From Scylla paramamosain (Eukaryota > Arthropoda > Malacostraca > Decapoda > Portunidae): a stretch of DNA of 64,000 bases. A model generated the notes under the pieces. The model was not told where the DNA came from and did no database searches. It saw nothing but the letters and a program-made list of their open reading frames with translations. The DNA is taken from positions 13,164,806 through 13,228,805 of the forward strand of contig NC_087156.1 of assembly GCF_035594125.1 (NCBI RefSeq). Reading direction: 5' to 3'. Both the position numbers and the translations under genes were made by a program. This document shows, in pieces, positions 47,283-59,418 of this stretch. Positions within the stretch are counted from its first letter, which is position 1. Each line of letters starts with the position of its first letter.

Positions 47283-50107
47283 TTCGGTACTTATAAAGAT
47301 GAATAACAAAAAAAAAAATCCAATTTTTTTTTTTTTCTAAATAAAGAGTGGGTTTTAGGTTTTTGTTACTTAAACTTAAAAACAGTCATAATATACGTAA
47401 TGTCCTTTTGTTTCCTAAACATAAGGTTCTTTGCATGTATTTAAGCGTTTTTATAGATAACATGATCAAAAATACTCAAAATACATGTTTTTGGTAATTT
47501 TATTCTGTTTTTCCATAAAGTTTCTTTTGCATGCGTTTTAGCGGTTTAGTATATAAGGAGCTCAAAAACACTTAAAGGCAAGTTCTTGATAAAAATTAGT
47601 TTTATTGAAATGTAATGTGATTGCCCTGCTTTATAGTGCTTTATTGCCTATCAAGCTCAAAAACACTCAAACGACTTTTTTCTGGTAATGTCATTTTTTT
47701 TCTCACATAAAGCTGGTTTTGCATGCAATTTGGGGTTTTGGTTACTAAGAATGTGAAAAACTTTTAAAATAGACGCATTTAGTAAGGTTGTTCTGTTTCT
47801 CAATTAGGAATGTTATTCATGAGTTTCAGCATTTTGGGATCTAGGAAACTTCTCCATATCCACAAGTTTTTGCGTTCTTTGCCTTTTGGTTCTTTTGAAC
47901 TATAAAACACTCATTATACACTTTTCTTGCAATGTCCTTTTATTTCCTAATATAGAGTGCTTTGCATCAATTTTCGCTTTTTTTGTAGGTAACAATCTCA
48001 AAAACACTCAAAATATACCTTTTTGGTAAGATTTTTCTATTTTTTTTATATTGGTTTGCATCCGTTTTAGCGTTTTTCTACGTAAAACACTGAGAAGACA
48101 CGTTTTCAGTAGTTTTGTTTGGATTCCCGTATAGAGTGAGTTCCTTATTTATTTATCGTTTTGGTGTCTAACATTCTGAAAAACACTCAAAAGACAGATT
48201 TCTTTACAGGTCGTTTAATTTCCTCATATAGGAGGAGGCTTTGCATGCACTTTAGGGTTTGGTATATAACAGTCCGAAAAAAAAGCTAAAATTAACTTTT
48301 TTGATCATTTTCTTTTTTCATATAATAGCGCGGAATTTTCCCAGAAATTTGGCATCTCGGTAGCTATGAAGATAAATAACAAAAATAAAAATCCTATTTT
48401 TTTATATTTTTTTATTTATTTTTCTAAATAATGAGTGTTATTTGTGGGTTTTAGCTTTTTGGTACTTAAGGAACTAAAAAACAATCATAATACATATTTC
48501 TCGGAATGTCCTTTCGTTTCCCAAACATAAGGTTCTTTGCATGTATTTAAGCGTTTTTATAGATAACATGATCAAAAACACTCAAAATACATATTTTTTG
48601 GTAATGTTATTCTGTTTCTCCATAAAAGGTGTTTTGCATGCGCTTTAGCGTTTTGGTATGTAATGACCTCAAAAACACTTAAAAACAAGTTCTTGGTAAA
48701 AGTTGGTTTTATTCCCATGTAATGTGATTGCCCTGCTTTTTAGTGGTTTATTGCCTAACACGCTCAAAAACACTCGAAAGACATTTTCTGGTATTATTTT
48801 TTTTCCCACATAAAGCTAATTTCTTATGGAATTTGAGGTTTTGGTAACTAAGAATGTGAAAAACACTCAAAATACAGGCATTTAGTAAGGTTGTTCTGTT
48901 TCTTAATTAAAAGTGTTATTCATGAGTTTCAGCATTTTGGTATGTAAGAAACATTTCTAATACACGCATTTGGTAAGGTAGTTCTGTTTCTCAATAAAAA
49001 GTGTTATTCATGAGATTCAGCATTTTGGTATGTAAGAAACTTCTTTATGTACACGAGTTTTTGAGTTTTTTGCCTTGTGGTTCTTGTGAAACTATAAAAC
49101 ACTCATTATACACGTTTCTCGTAATGTCCTTTTCTTTCCTAATATAGAGTGTGTTTCATCCATTTTCGCATTTTTTTGTAGGTGACAAGCTCAAAACACA
49201 TAAAAATATATCTTTTTGGTAATGTTATTCTATTTCTTCATATTGGTTGGTTTGCATCCGTTTTAGCGATTTTCTACGTAAATCACTGAAAAGACACGTT
49301 TTCAGTAATATTGTTGAAATTGCTGAAAAAAAACACTCAAAAGACAGGTTTGTGGTAAAGTCGAGTAATTTCTCAATATAGGTGGCTATTCATGCACTTC
49401 AGGGTTTGGTACATAACGCCAGAAAAAAGCTAAAATTATTTTTTTTATTATGATTTTTTTTACAAAATTTCCCTGAATTTTTCCAGAATTTTGGTATCTC
49501 GGTACCTTTTTTTTTCTCTCTATAAAGTGTTATTTGTGTGTTTTAACTTTTTGGTACTTAAAAAATTTAAAAACACTCATAATACACGATTTTCTTAATG
49601 TCTTTTTCTTATACAAACATAGGGTTCTTTACATGTGTTTAAGCGTTTTTATAAGTAACATGATCAAAAACACTCAAAATACATATTTTTGGTAATGTTA
49701 TTCTGTTTCTCCATAAAGGGTGTTTTACATGCGTTTTAGCGTTTTGGTATGTAAAGAGTTAAAAAAACACTTAAAGGTAAGTTCTTCGTAAAAGTTGGTT
49801 TTATTCCCAAGTTATGTGATTTTTCTGCTTTTTAGTGCTTTGTTGCATATCACGCTCAAAAATGCTTAAAAAACATTTTTCTGGTAATGTCATTTAAGCG
49901 TTTTTATTGGTAACATGATCAAAAACACTCAAAATACATGTTTTTGGTATTGTTATTCTGTTTCACCATAAAGTGTATTTTGCATGCGTTTTAGTGTTTT
50001 GGTATATAAGGAGCTCAAAAACACTTAGAGGCAAGTTCTTATTAAAAAATTGGTTTAATTCCAATGTAATGTGATAGCCCTGCTTTTTAGTGCTTTATTG
50101 CCTAACA

Positions 50108-50389
50108 CAGTAAATCTTCCAGACTTTAAGCAGCACTGGCAACACTACCTTCAAGCAACCCTCACCCTCATGGTCTCTCACAGCTCTACTATCCATACTA
50201 GAGTCCATACAGGATGCATTCCTGTCTGTCCCATACTCAGTGAGCAAGGGTATCCTACACCCCATCCCACCCATGTCTCTCTCACTGTTTTCCATACATT
50301 AGTTCAGTGGTATATGAGGTATATCATAAAAGTGGTCCATGAACTGATTATTGTGACAAGTTGAAAATTATGTGTAACAGACATAATGG
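50108..50389. other. Non-satellite DNA, nothing recognised
   Basis: The satellite ends at GCCTAACACAGTAAATC. The next about 280 bases are of ordinary complexity and more GC-rich (for example CACCCCATCCCACCC). No element or gene recognised. Confidence 0.6.
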
Positions 50390-50990
50390 CTACTGTTGCC
50401 AAGAGGAATGTCAACAGTATTCTCAGGAATATTTCAAACATGGATTCATTACTTCATTAACCAATGACACCATGTCTCTTGTGAAAACTTTCAGTAATGA
50501 TGTCATGAAACTTGCAAAAATGAAGGGCCACCTTGAAAGGGTTCGCTATTATAAGAAAAACAAAGACCTTGACTATTTCAAGACATTGAAAGAAAACTCC
50601 TAAGTCAATCAGATCAAGACTCTTTTCAAAGCACCAGACATTGCTGATACTGAAGGAAATTTGAAACCCTCAGACAACATCTCCCTCATGATAGCAAAGA
50701 AAGGAAAGGCACACACTATTGGTGAGATAATCACAATCCCAGCCATTAAAGAAGTTATAGGAACTGTTATGAAGAATCACTGTTCTGAAAAAAATTCCAT
50801 TAAATGACAGTACAGTGCAAAGAAGAATTGATGAAATAGCAGATGATGTGGAAAAACTTTGGTATCTGAACTTCAGGATAGTAAACTATCCTTACAACTT
50901 GATGAGTCAACTTCTGGCAGGTCTAATCTTCTCATGGCCTATGTGAGATATTACAATCAAAGCCAAAAGAACATTATTGATAAAATAACA
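50390..50990 (+). pseudogene. hAT/ZBED5-like transposase-derived pseudogene fragment
   Basis: Conceptual translation gives words of the ZBED5/SCAND3-like group of domesticated or active hAT transposases: EYFKHGF, then AKMKGHLE, then KDLDYFK, an in-frame stop (50601-50603), KKGKAHTIGE, PAIKEVIG, then after frameshifts LQLDESTSG and MAYVRYYN. In that group these are the end of the BED zinc finger, the linker, and the start of the RNase-H-like domain with the LDEST motif. The zinc-finger Cys residues seem lost. The fragment ends in an AAATA-rich run near 50985-51040, and the rest of the transposase is missing. Confidence 0.75.
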
Positions 50991-51799
50991 AAAAAATAAA
51001 TAAATAAATAAAATAATAATGAAAAATAAATAAATAAATTATCATCAGTTTTGTAAGGATATGAGACCATAAATTTGTGTTTTTAATAAGCAAATTAGAT
51101 TCCATGCAATGCACATCTATTTTGTCTGTGTTTACATCCTTGAGCCAGCATTGTCCCACCACTCCCACTCAGCAGCACCTCCTTTCCTGTCCTTTTCTTT
51201 AGTATGGAGATGATGACCCATAAGGCTGAAAAGACCAATAAGAGGAAACCCGCCTGAACCAATGGCGAGACTTTCCTTCCTCACCCAGTCAATATTATGA
51301 GAAAAGATGGGCTTCACTCATTCTGCAGCACAAAAAAAAGCTGCACAGGGCTCTTTTGTTAAGAAGGTAAATGAGTCATGCCAACAACAGGACACTAGAA
51401 GACCCAAGGTAGTCATCGCTGCAGACCTCCATTTTCCATTGGGTAAATAACACTGTAATTAATACTTTAATTGCTAGTGTCAGTGCATCACTCCTTCCTG
51501 TGGGACCCTCCAAGGCATCTCCTACCATATATATCACAAATACACTCCTGCAGATCTAGTCTATATAATATTATGTCCAACAGTTCAGTGTCATTCAGGT
51601 CATCGAAAACATCCTTATGGAAATGATAATTCAAGTGATGAGCTCGGCCTCAACGGTTGGCTCTTTGGTTAATTTAGTCTTAACATAACTCTTAAAGTTA
51701 TGCTACCTATGGACCTGTCTTAAATTTCAGACCTAGACTCAGCACAACTTGGGAAATTAAGCACAACCCCAAGCATAAGAGCTTGTTTGAGTCAAATTT
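50991..51799. other. Non-satellite DNA, nothing recognised
   Basis: Starts with an AAATA-rich run (about 50985-51045). The rest has normal complexity. A minus-strand open stretch at 51132-51317 (61 residues) resembles nothing I know. Part of this interval may be further diverged BEL/Pao sequence, since it adjoins that element, but I cannot support it. Confidence 0.5.
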
Positions 51800-52090
51800 C
51801 TATAGTTAAGAATCTTTGTTAACATGGTCCCAGGATTTTTTTTTATCCCATCCAGGACTTAACCTACTTGCTTCTTGCATAATCCACCTTTCATTCACCA
51901 GGGTTGGTGCAACCATTCTAAGTGGATCATACATTGAACTAACAACTGACAGCAATCTTCTCCCTGTCATGAGTTTGTTGTTGTCTTTCACAAATATTGT
52001 AAGGATGTCTGACTCAGCATTCTAATACATTCCTAATGCTTTTTCCATGGCAAAGTCACAACATAGATCCAGTTCTTTCATGAGCTGTTA
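51800..52090 (-). pseudogene. BEL/Pao retrotransposon pol fragment
   Basis: On the minus strand, a word like EKALGM (with a stop soon after) is followed by GRRLLSVVSSMYDPLRMVAP and then MQEASRLSPGWD. This order, 'E..LG...', 'TRR.LLS..SS.YDPLG..AP' and '...L.WD', is typical of the reverse transcriptase/A17-peptidase region of BEL/Pao polyproteins. The usual DPLG is DPLR here. Only about 95 residues remain, with at least one stop. It lies head-to-head with a gag fragment from the same superfamily that starts about 20-30 bases away on the other strand. Confidence 0.75.
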
Positions 52091-52109
52091 ATCTAACTCA
52101 AATACACAT

Positions 52110-52585
52110 CAAAATCAGTTAATGGAAAATCTGGTTACCTATAATCTTAAAAGTTCAATGCCCAGGGCTGAAGTCCACATATTTAATGTTGATGCCACTC
52201 AGTACAAGTCATTCATAAGAGCATTAGACAGTAAGCTCACTGATGAAGAGGAAAAGTTTCTTTACTTGGAAGAGTACACTTCTGTAATTGTCAGGGTTTG
52301 TAGTCAAATGGCAACATCAGCAGGATATAAAGAAATCAGATGACTTTTGGAGCCAAAGTATGGTAATGAAGAAGCTAAAGCAATAGCTTATACTAATAGG
52401 ATAATGGAGTGGCCATGCCTGAAAGGTGATGATGTTGATAGTTTTGATAGCTTCTCTATCATGTTCAAAACATGTCCTAATGCATTATCAGGAGGCTCAC
52501 AAGGAGCCAAGGAAATAGATCACTCTAAGACAATGAAAAAAATGTTGAGAAAATACCAGTGTCCATACAAGACAAGTGGTTTGAA
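52110..52585 (+). pseudogene. BEL/Pao gag-like (DUF1759) fragment
   Basis: Two in-frame open stretches separated by one TGA (52341-52343). The first holds PRAEVHIFNVDATQYKSFI and then EKFLYLEEYT; the second begins LLEPKYGNEEAKAIAY and continues to WPCLKGDDVDSFDSF. These match the order of the DUF1759 gag domain of BEL/Pao elements: 'P...F.GD...Y..F...F', 'K..YL..Y', 'Y..A...L...YG', 'A..Y....' and 'WP.IK..D...L..F'. The stop sits between GYKEIR and LLEP, in the middle of the domain. After about 52585 the similarity ends and a different element begins. Confidence 0.78.
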
Positions 52586-52730
52586 AAGGTGGATTTATAT
52601 TCTGTATCTGTATACAACTTATGTTTATAAAAAAATAATGTTGCAGAAAGTAATCCATGTCAGATCAGTGTCAAGAATTAAAGTCCAGCTAGATATGGGC
52701 AGTTTCAATTACACCTTAAGTATGATATGG

Positions 52731-53030
52731 GCAAGGGCTCCTACATATTGGATATTAAAAGAATGTGTAAGGGAATCAAACGAGCCCCTATTCAGAATAT
52801 TCCAAGAGTCCCTAAAACAAGGCAAAGTACCAACAATGTGGAAAAAGAAAAATATTGCTTCTTTGTATAAGAAGGGAAATAAGCAGTGTCCATTGTATTA
52901 CAGACCTGTCTCACTCACCAGTGTAGTAAGCAAATTAATAGAACAACTGAGAGGAAAACATGAAATGGTGAGAGAATTCAGATTAAAAAGCATAACAAGC
53001 ATAACAAAACTGCTAGGCTATTATGAATAG
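52731..53030 (+). pseudogene. Second LINE: N-terminal RT segment
   Basis: The last about 100 residues of a longer open stretch that begins at 52347. The first part of that stretch is the BEL/Pao gag relic and only this part is LINE, so the long frame is a chance fusion of two elements. It includes the conserved RT fingers block with YRPVSLTSVVSKLIE. Confidence 0.8.
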
Positions 53031-53642
53031 CAGAAACTATACAAGAGAGAAACAGATGGGTAGACAGTATTTATTTGAATTTCAAGAAAGCTTTCAACAG
53101 CGTACCACACAACAGACGTATGTGGAAATTATAACACTTAGGAGGTATTCAGGGAAAATCACTGGAATGAAAAAAAAGATTTTCTGGATGGAAGAGAAAT
53201 GAGGAAATACTAAGAGGAAAATGCTCATCCTGGAGAAATGTAATAAGCGAAGTCCCACAAGGATAAGTGTTAGCACCAATCATGTTCTTGATATATGTCA
53301 ATGATACAGATGCTAGTATTGGAACAGACTTACTATATGAACATATTTGCTGATGATGCAAAGTTGTAAAGGAAAATAAATGATGAAAGCTCCTGTAATG
53401 AGTTACACAAAGACTTCACAGGACTCTATGAATGGAGTAAGAAATAGCAAATGAATTTTAATGTTGATAAATGTCATGTGGTAAAATTTGGCAGAAATTC
53501 GGAGATCTGATTGGAATTATAAATTAGAAAACACAAATCAAAAGTATATGGAAAGGAAAAAGACTGCAGTACATTCAGAGATATGATCATCTGGCAACTC
53601 ACAGAAATACCAGACCCACCATTAACAAAGAACATGAGTTTT

Positions 53643-53716
53643 AAGAAAAAATAACATAACTTATTCAAACAGGAGGCACGCCATGAAGAAATAACGTAAC
53701 TTATTCAAACAGAAGG
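53643..53716 (+). repeat. Tandem duplication in the LINE 3' part
   Basis: AATAACATAACTTATTCAAA..AGG..CGCCATGAAG is followed at once by a second copy with AATAACGTAACTTATTCAAA..AGGTATGCCAT; period about 43 bp. Confidence 0.8.
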
Positions 53717-53870
53717 TATGCCATCATCACACTACAAAGATATCCCCTGTCACACACAAGCTGTAGAAGATTAATTCATTTAGTAACAGAAGCATCAGAA
53801 CATCTGTGGAGAAGCAAAAAGAGAAGGAGTCATTGTGAATACATTGGAATCAAGGAACAACCTCCTGAAA

Positions 53871-55335
53871 TTTGATACCAAGGAGCAATTCAAGATATAA
53901 GTATATCCAGCAATGGCAAGGTGGATGGGCTGGAGAATGGCTGGAGCTTCATACACAGCCACCTCCTGGTGGTGAATTCTGGGATATTTTTTTTGTTACA
54001 ATATGTAAATCAGTAAAATGCATGAAAGGCGAAGCTGTCAATAATGCAAAATTGAAAGGAACACACATGTGAAGAATGTGCTTAATATTCAAATCACTCT
54101 AGCTCAAAACTCTGCAAGAGCCCAATGGTTGCACTACTCATATATACTGCTGGATAGGAAATATCATTCTGTGTTCAGTGGTATGTGTCCACTCTTGTTT
54201 AGACAAAAAAAAAAAGTTGGTGAAAACTGGAGGAAATTGACAAAATCCCATTTTCGACATCCTTTTACTTTTGGTAAGTCACTCATTGACTCATTGACTT
54301 CAGCCAATAGAAAAGATGAAAGCTATACCATATTAAATTGATAGAGCTGTGCTATCATATGGGCTCATTTCATTACAATCAGCTGCATAGTTCCAGATAT
54401 TAGCATTTGAATAGCATTTTGGTCAGACTGGGCCGGGCTGCTCAAAATGAAACAATCTCCATAGTAAACTTTGCTTTGCTCATAATAAAAAATATTTATT
54501 CTTTATTTACTTTAATGAGCTATAAAAAAAATAATTGTGACTCCTCTGCTCCCATTTGACATGATTTGCTTTTTGGATATATAATAAATAAATATAATTA
54601 TTCAATACTTAAAAGTGACATGGCAGGAACAGGTGATAACCAATCTCAATGAAATATTACATAGCTAAAGTATAAGTGATATAAAATAACTTATGAACTA
54701 ATCATGAAAGTTTCTTTATTTGATTTTTGGGAATTTTTTTTTTTTAAATTTGTCTTGATAAAATTTAATTCTTCAATATTTTAGGCAGATATATCTGTGT
54801 ACAGATATATCTGTACAGCTTACAGAATTAGTATATTTTTAAAATCCAACTAGAAGACAATACTGCACACTAGCCACAAACAATTCACAATAAATTGTAG
54901 AAATTGGATAGTATGTGAAGTTTTTCCATTTTAGACACATTTTTCAAACTGAAGAGCTGCTGGGGAGAGAAGATACTGTCCTAGCAAAAAATATTTTTAA
55001 CACCACTTTTCTCTCACTATTTGGCACCTTTTCCACAGTAGCCACAAAACAATTTCAAAGAAAGTAAAAAAAATTATCCACCCTAATATGCATGTATTAT
55101 ATGCATATAGAGTTGTGAGAAGGAAGAGTTGTCTTTAGAGAACAGGCTATGACTGCCCCACTGTGTTGTGAGATACAAAGGACATCATAGTGAGATCATT
55201 GATAAATTCACAGCACCTTGTGATCCAGTGCTAGAGACCTAAGTGGGAGTAATTATTGTTTTGGCAGGTGTCTACTGCCTCTTCCACACACTTCAGGTAA
55301 GACAGCTTCTGCCACCCTGAAACTGAGAAATACAC
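53871..55335. other. Non-satellite DNA, nothing recognised
   Basis: About 1.46 kb of AT-rich DNA of ordinary complexity. Two plus-strand open stretches (53872-54072 and 54069-54341) show no family motif I recognise, and neither has the composition of a conserved exon. A short palindromic TACAGATATATCTGTA occurs near 54797-54812. Confidence 0.5.
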
Positions 55336-55520
55336 TTAAGTACATCCACAACAGAGAATCTTCAGGAAAAGCAGGACACACACCTTCCACAAGAGCTCCA
55401 GGGAAAGATGCGGAAATGCCTGGGTGACAACACACGGCAAGAGCCTGAAGGCGTCATACCACCGGTGCTCCCAGACAGCAGTGTGAAGCAGCTTCAGTGA
55501 CCACATGAAGTCTGTTTTCT
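55336..55520 (-). CDS. Possible host-gene exon (unidentified; weak TAF1A-like look)
   Basis: On the minus strand a long pyrimidine run (about 55543-55527) ends in CTCCAG at 55521, a strong 3' splice-acceptor pattern. The frame that follows stays open for about 60 codons to a TAA at 55336-55338 and reads KTDFMWSLKLLHTAVWEHRW, then a Leu/Trp-rich helical stretch including LSLELLWKVCVLLFL. A possible donor, AAG|GTGTGT, lies at 55384/55383, inside this frame. The spacing of 'LL..A...H.W..A' and 'LELLWK' recalls the N-terminal helical repeat of the RNA polymerase I factor TAF1A, but this is a from-memory impression. It could equally be a pseudo-exon. No second exon was found nearby. Confidence 0.3.
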
Positions 55521-57007
<1,487 letters not shown>

Positions 57008-57356
57008 AGAGAGATTTTGAGCTTTTTAGGTATCAAGACTCAAAAACACATAATTAGCACTTTACTCGTATATGGAAAAACAACTCTACCGAAAACTTTT
57101 ACTAAAACTCTTTTTCATATTGTTAAGTACCAAAAGACAAAATGCATTGGAAGCCCCCTTTATCGGGAAACGAAACGACATTATCATCAACGTGACTTTT
57201 GAGTGTTTTTCAACGTGTTAGACACCAGAACGCTAAAAAGCATGGAAAGCACTCTATAAAGGAATACAAAACAACATTACTAAAAACGTGTTTTATTGGT
57301 TCTTATGTACAGAAACGCTAAAACCCATGCAAAACACCCTTTACGGAGAAGCGAAA
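57008..57356 (+). repeat. Satellite array 6, left part (forward)
   Basis: Diverged forward monomers resume at about 57008 after the non-satellite island. They are the reverse complement of 2790-3130 and of 36250-36610, so this short stretch is the flank of the third copy (C) of the LINE-bearing segment. It ends in GAAGCGAAATAA at the LINE junction. Confidence 0.85.
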
Positions 57357-58141
57357 TAAATATTTCGTTGATAAATTACATTCAGGACAGTTAGGGAACA
57401 TCCCTTACAGAAGAAAAAGATCGCAGAAGAATGATCCTAAATGGATGACTGAGGTTAAAACACTACATAGGGCGAAGGAGAAGTATATATGAGATTAAAG
57501 ACAGGGGAAGTGGCCATAATATAATGAATTAGAAAAGTCAGGAGTTTAACAAGGAAAGCTAAGGAAAGCCAAAAATAGTTATGAATTAAAGGTAGCCAGC
57601 CAAGCGAATATGGACCTCAAGGGATTTTATCAGGCATATAAGACGAAGAATAGAGAAACAATAGTTCCTTAAAGACAGCAGAATGGGACCTGATTAGTTG
57701 TTAAGAGGAGATTAGTAAAATTGTGAGCGAGTATTTTTTAATTGTCTTTGCCCAGGAAAACATGCAGGATTTGCTGAATAGTGAGAAGATATTTAGAGTA
57801 GAAGAGGATGAGAAGCTGGCATAAATTACCATAACTAAAAGAGATAGTGGAACAGGAGATAGATAAGTTGAAAAGTTCAAGTCACCAGGGCCAGATGAAA
57901 TATATTCCACAGTATTTAAGGAAAGGAAAAAGGTTATAAGTAATCTGTTAGTTTCTGTCCTTAGGAAATCACTTTAGTCATGTGAGGTATCGGTAATTTG
58001 GAGGCAGGCGAATATAGTACCTACCTTTAAGAAAGGAGATAAAACTTTAACGTCTAACCTGTCAGCTTAACTTCTGTTGAATGTAAAATAATGGAGTCAA
58101 TATTAGCGAAGAACATTTAAGAGCATTTAGACAAACATAAC

Positions 58142-58405
58142 TTGATAACTCAGTTACAGCACGGCTTCTGGAATGGGGAGTTTTACCTGAGAAACTTAGT
58201 AAGTTTATACAGTAAGGTTTACAAGGCGGCAGATAATGGTGATAGTTATGGCATCCTATATCAGGACTTTAATAAAGCGTTTGACAAGGTACCCCATCAG
58301 AGGCTACTGAGAAATGTTAGGGCGCACGAGAGAGATGAGGTGTTTAGATTGGATAAGGTCATGGCTAAGCGGCAGGCGACAGAGTGTTGTAATAAAAGGC
58401 TCTAA
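58142..58405 (+). pseudogene. LINE copy C reverse transcriptase, first palm part
   Basis: An 87-residue open stretch with QLQHGFWNGE (the usual 'Q.GF..GRS' block) and ILYQDFNKAFDKVPHQRLL near residues 39-57. In the latter, the Asp after YQ is the first catalytic Asp of the palm. The region is missing from copy B. The next RT block (58408 onward) is in another frame, so the protein is broken at about 58405. Confidence 0.85.
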
Positions 58406-58407
58406 AT

Positions 58408-58671
58408 TTGGAGTGGGGTCAAGTAATTAGTGGGGTGACAAAGGGATTATTAGTATTACGGCCGATGTTGTTTGTAATATATGTCAATGGCTTGGATAGT
58501 GGAATTAGTAGTGTTGTTAGTAAATTTGCGGATGAAACGAGAATATGTAGATTAATTAGGTCAGAATCGCATACCATCGCCTTGCAGGCAGATTTGAATA
58601 GGTTGAACGAATGGACGGACAGATGGCAAATGCAGTTTAATGTCAACAAATGCAAAGCACAGCGTAAGTAG
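58408..58671 (+). pseudogene. LINE copy C reverse transcriptase, catalytic part (FADE)
   Basis: An 87-residue open stretch: residues 18-29 RPMLFVIYVNGL, then residues 40-43 FADE where the active motif is FADD. The second catalytic Asp is therefore changed to Glu, and VLGP is changed to VLRP. Copy B keeps FADD at the same place. The stretch ends in a frameshift after NKCKAQ. The element is inactive. Confidence 0.85.
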
Positions 58672-58873
58672 AAGAAACACACACGGTAGTTACACAATGA
58701 ACAAACAAGTTCTGGTAGGTTCAGGGTAAGTAAAAGATTTGAGATTTAAGGTTATATCTGAACTCCGTCTAAGAAAGCGATGGAAAGAGGCCAGAAACAA
58801 AGCAAATAGTGTATTATGATTCATTTTCAGGAGTGCTAAAAGTAGAACTCCCGAAGTAATATTAAAGTTACAT

Positions 58874-59086
58874 TTGGCGCTGGTCAGACTTCATCTAGAA
58901 TACGCTGTCCAATTCTGGTCACCACATCACAGGAAGGATAAAGGTCTATTAGAATCAGTACAAAGGAAAATGACTAAAAGGATACAGGGGATGAGGAGTA
59001 TTCCATACGAAGCGATATTCAAGCTGTTAAATTTACATTCTTTAAAGAGACGTAGGTTAAGAGTGGACCTAATAGAAATCATTTAG
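58874..59086 (+). pseudogene. LINE copy C thumb/C-terminal fragment
   Basis: A 70-residue open stretch: LHLEYAVQFWSPHHRKD, then LLESVQRKMTKRI, then LKRRRLRVDLIEI. These are the conserved 'LEYA..VWSP', 'E.VQR..TK.I' and 'L..RR.R.DLI' blocks found after the RT palm in CR1/jockey-type elements. In copy B this same region is split by the SINE. Confidence 0.85.
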
Positions 59087-59418
59087 TGGTATATGGGTTA
59101 TAATAAATGGAACATAAGGAAAATTCTTAGAATCTGTAAATATGAAAGAACAAGAAAAACAGGTTCAAGCCTGAAAACTTGATGTTCAAAAAGGAGACAG
59201 GAAGGAATTGGTTCTCAAATAGAATAGTAGATGATTGGAACGGACGTAGTAATCAAGCTGTTAGTGCTGAGGCATTTGGGAACTGTAAGAGAAAATTACA
59301 CATTTATGGATGGGGATGATAGGTGGAAATAGGTAGGCATATTACATACAAGTACTGCCACTTGTAGGCCTGATGCCTTCTTGCAGATTTACTTATTTCT
59401 TATGTTCTTATGTTCTTA

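Larger units (their letters stand above)
32709..50107 (-). repeat. Satellite array 5, reverse orientation
   Basis: The longest reverse block. Anchors lie near 33475, then, after the LINE and a diverged zone, near 39430, 40500, 41080, 42095, 43190, 44160, 45250, 46155, 47280, 48355 and 49500. Spacing is mostly 0.9-1.1 kb. The 580-bp step from 40500 to 41080 marks a partial HOR. LINE copy B interrupts it at 34184-36250. Near 49893 a monomer is cut (GTCATTT joined to AAGCGTTTTTATTGG) and the last about 215 bp resembles 21.56-21.79 kb. Satellite stops at about 50107. Confidence 0.9.
52640..53870 (+). mobile_element. Second LINE relic (jockey/CR1-type, different family)
   Basis: Plus-strand remnant with RT blocks in order: YWILKEC and FQESLKQGKVPTMWK (about 52745-52845), KKGNKQ..YYRPVSLTSVVSKL (to about 52940), NFKKAFN.VPH (about 53080-53115), VPQG then a stop then VLAPIMFLIYVND (about 53252-53310), FADDAKL (53346-53366, in another frame), LYEWSKK and KCHVVKFG (about 53430-53490), and a degenerate C-terminus near 53690-53770. 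The Asp expected before FKKAFD is Asn. It has several stops and frame changes. It differs in sequence from the 57-kb LINE, so it is a separate family. The left boundary is uncertain. Confidence 0.85.
57357..59418 (+). mobile_element. CR1/jockey-type LINE, copy C (longest copy)
   Basis: About 2.06 kb of a 5'-truncated non-LTR retrotransposon on the plus strand, starting at TATTTCGTTGATAAATT inside a satellite monomer and ending in an octamer tail of TTCTTATG units (about 59396-59418). Coding order: a basic linker (about 57400-57640), the FAQENMQDL block, a GPDEIYS block near 57890, FDKVPH near 58280, the YVNGLD/FADE region near 58480-58540, a C-terminal thumb (58874-59086) and a tail. Stops and frameshifts are scattered throughout. 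It lacks the SINE of copy B, so it preserves the empty site. Confidence 0.9.

Noticed and set aside
1..50107. Dozens of 60-136 codon ORFs on both strands of the satellite, with recurring words such as LPTKN, YIGKQKDITRN or FAFFVGNK
   Set aside because: They recur with the monomer period, occur on both strands, begin at arbitrary points and break at small indels. They are translations of the repeat and not a protein family.
51132..51317. 61-codon minus-strand ORF near the BEL/Pao pieces
   Set aside because: No recognisable motif; could be chance, so it is not called as part of the element.
52122..53030. A novel host gene with a DUF1759 domain joined to reverse transcriptase
   Set aside because: An in-frame stop breaks the gag domain and the two halves belong to different transposon classes, so it is better read as adjacent relics.
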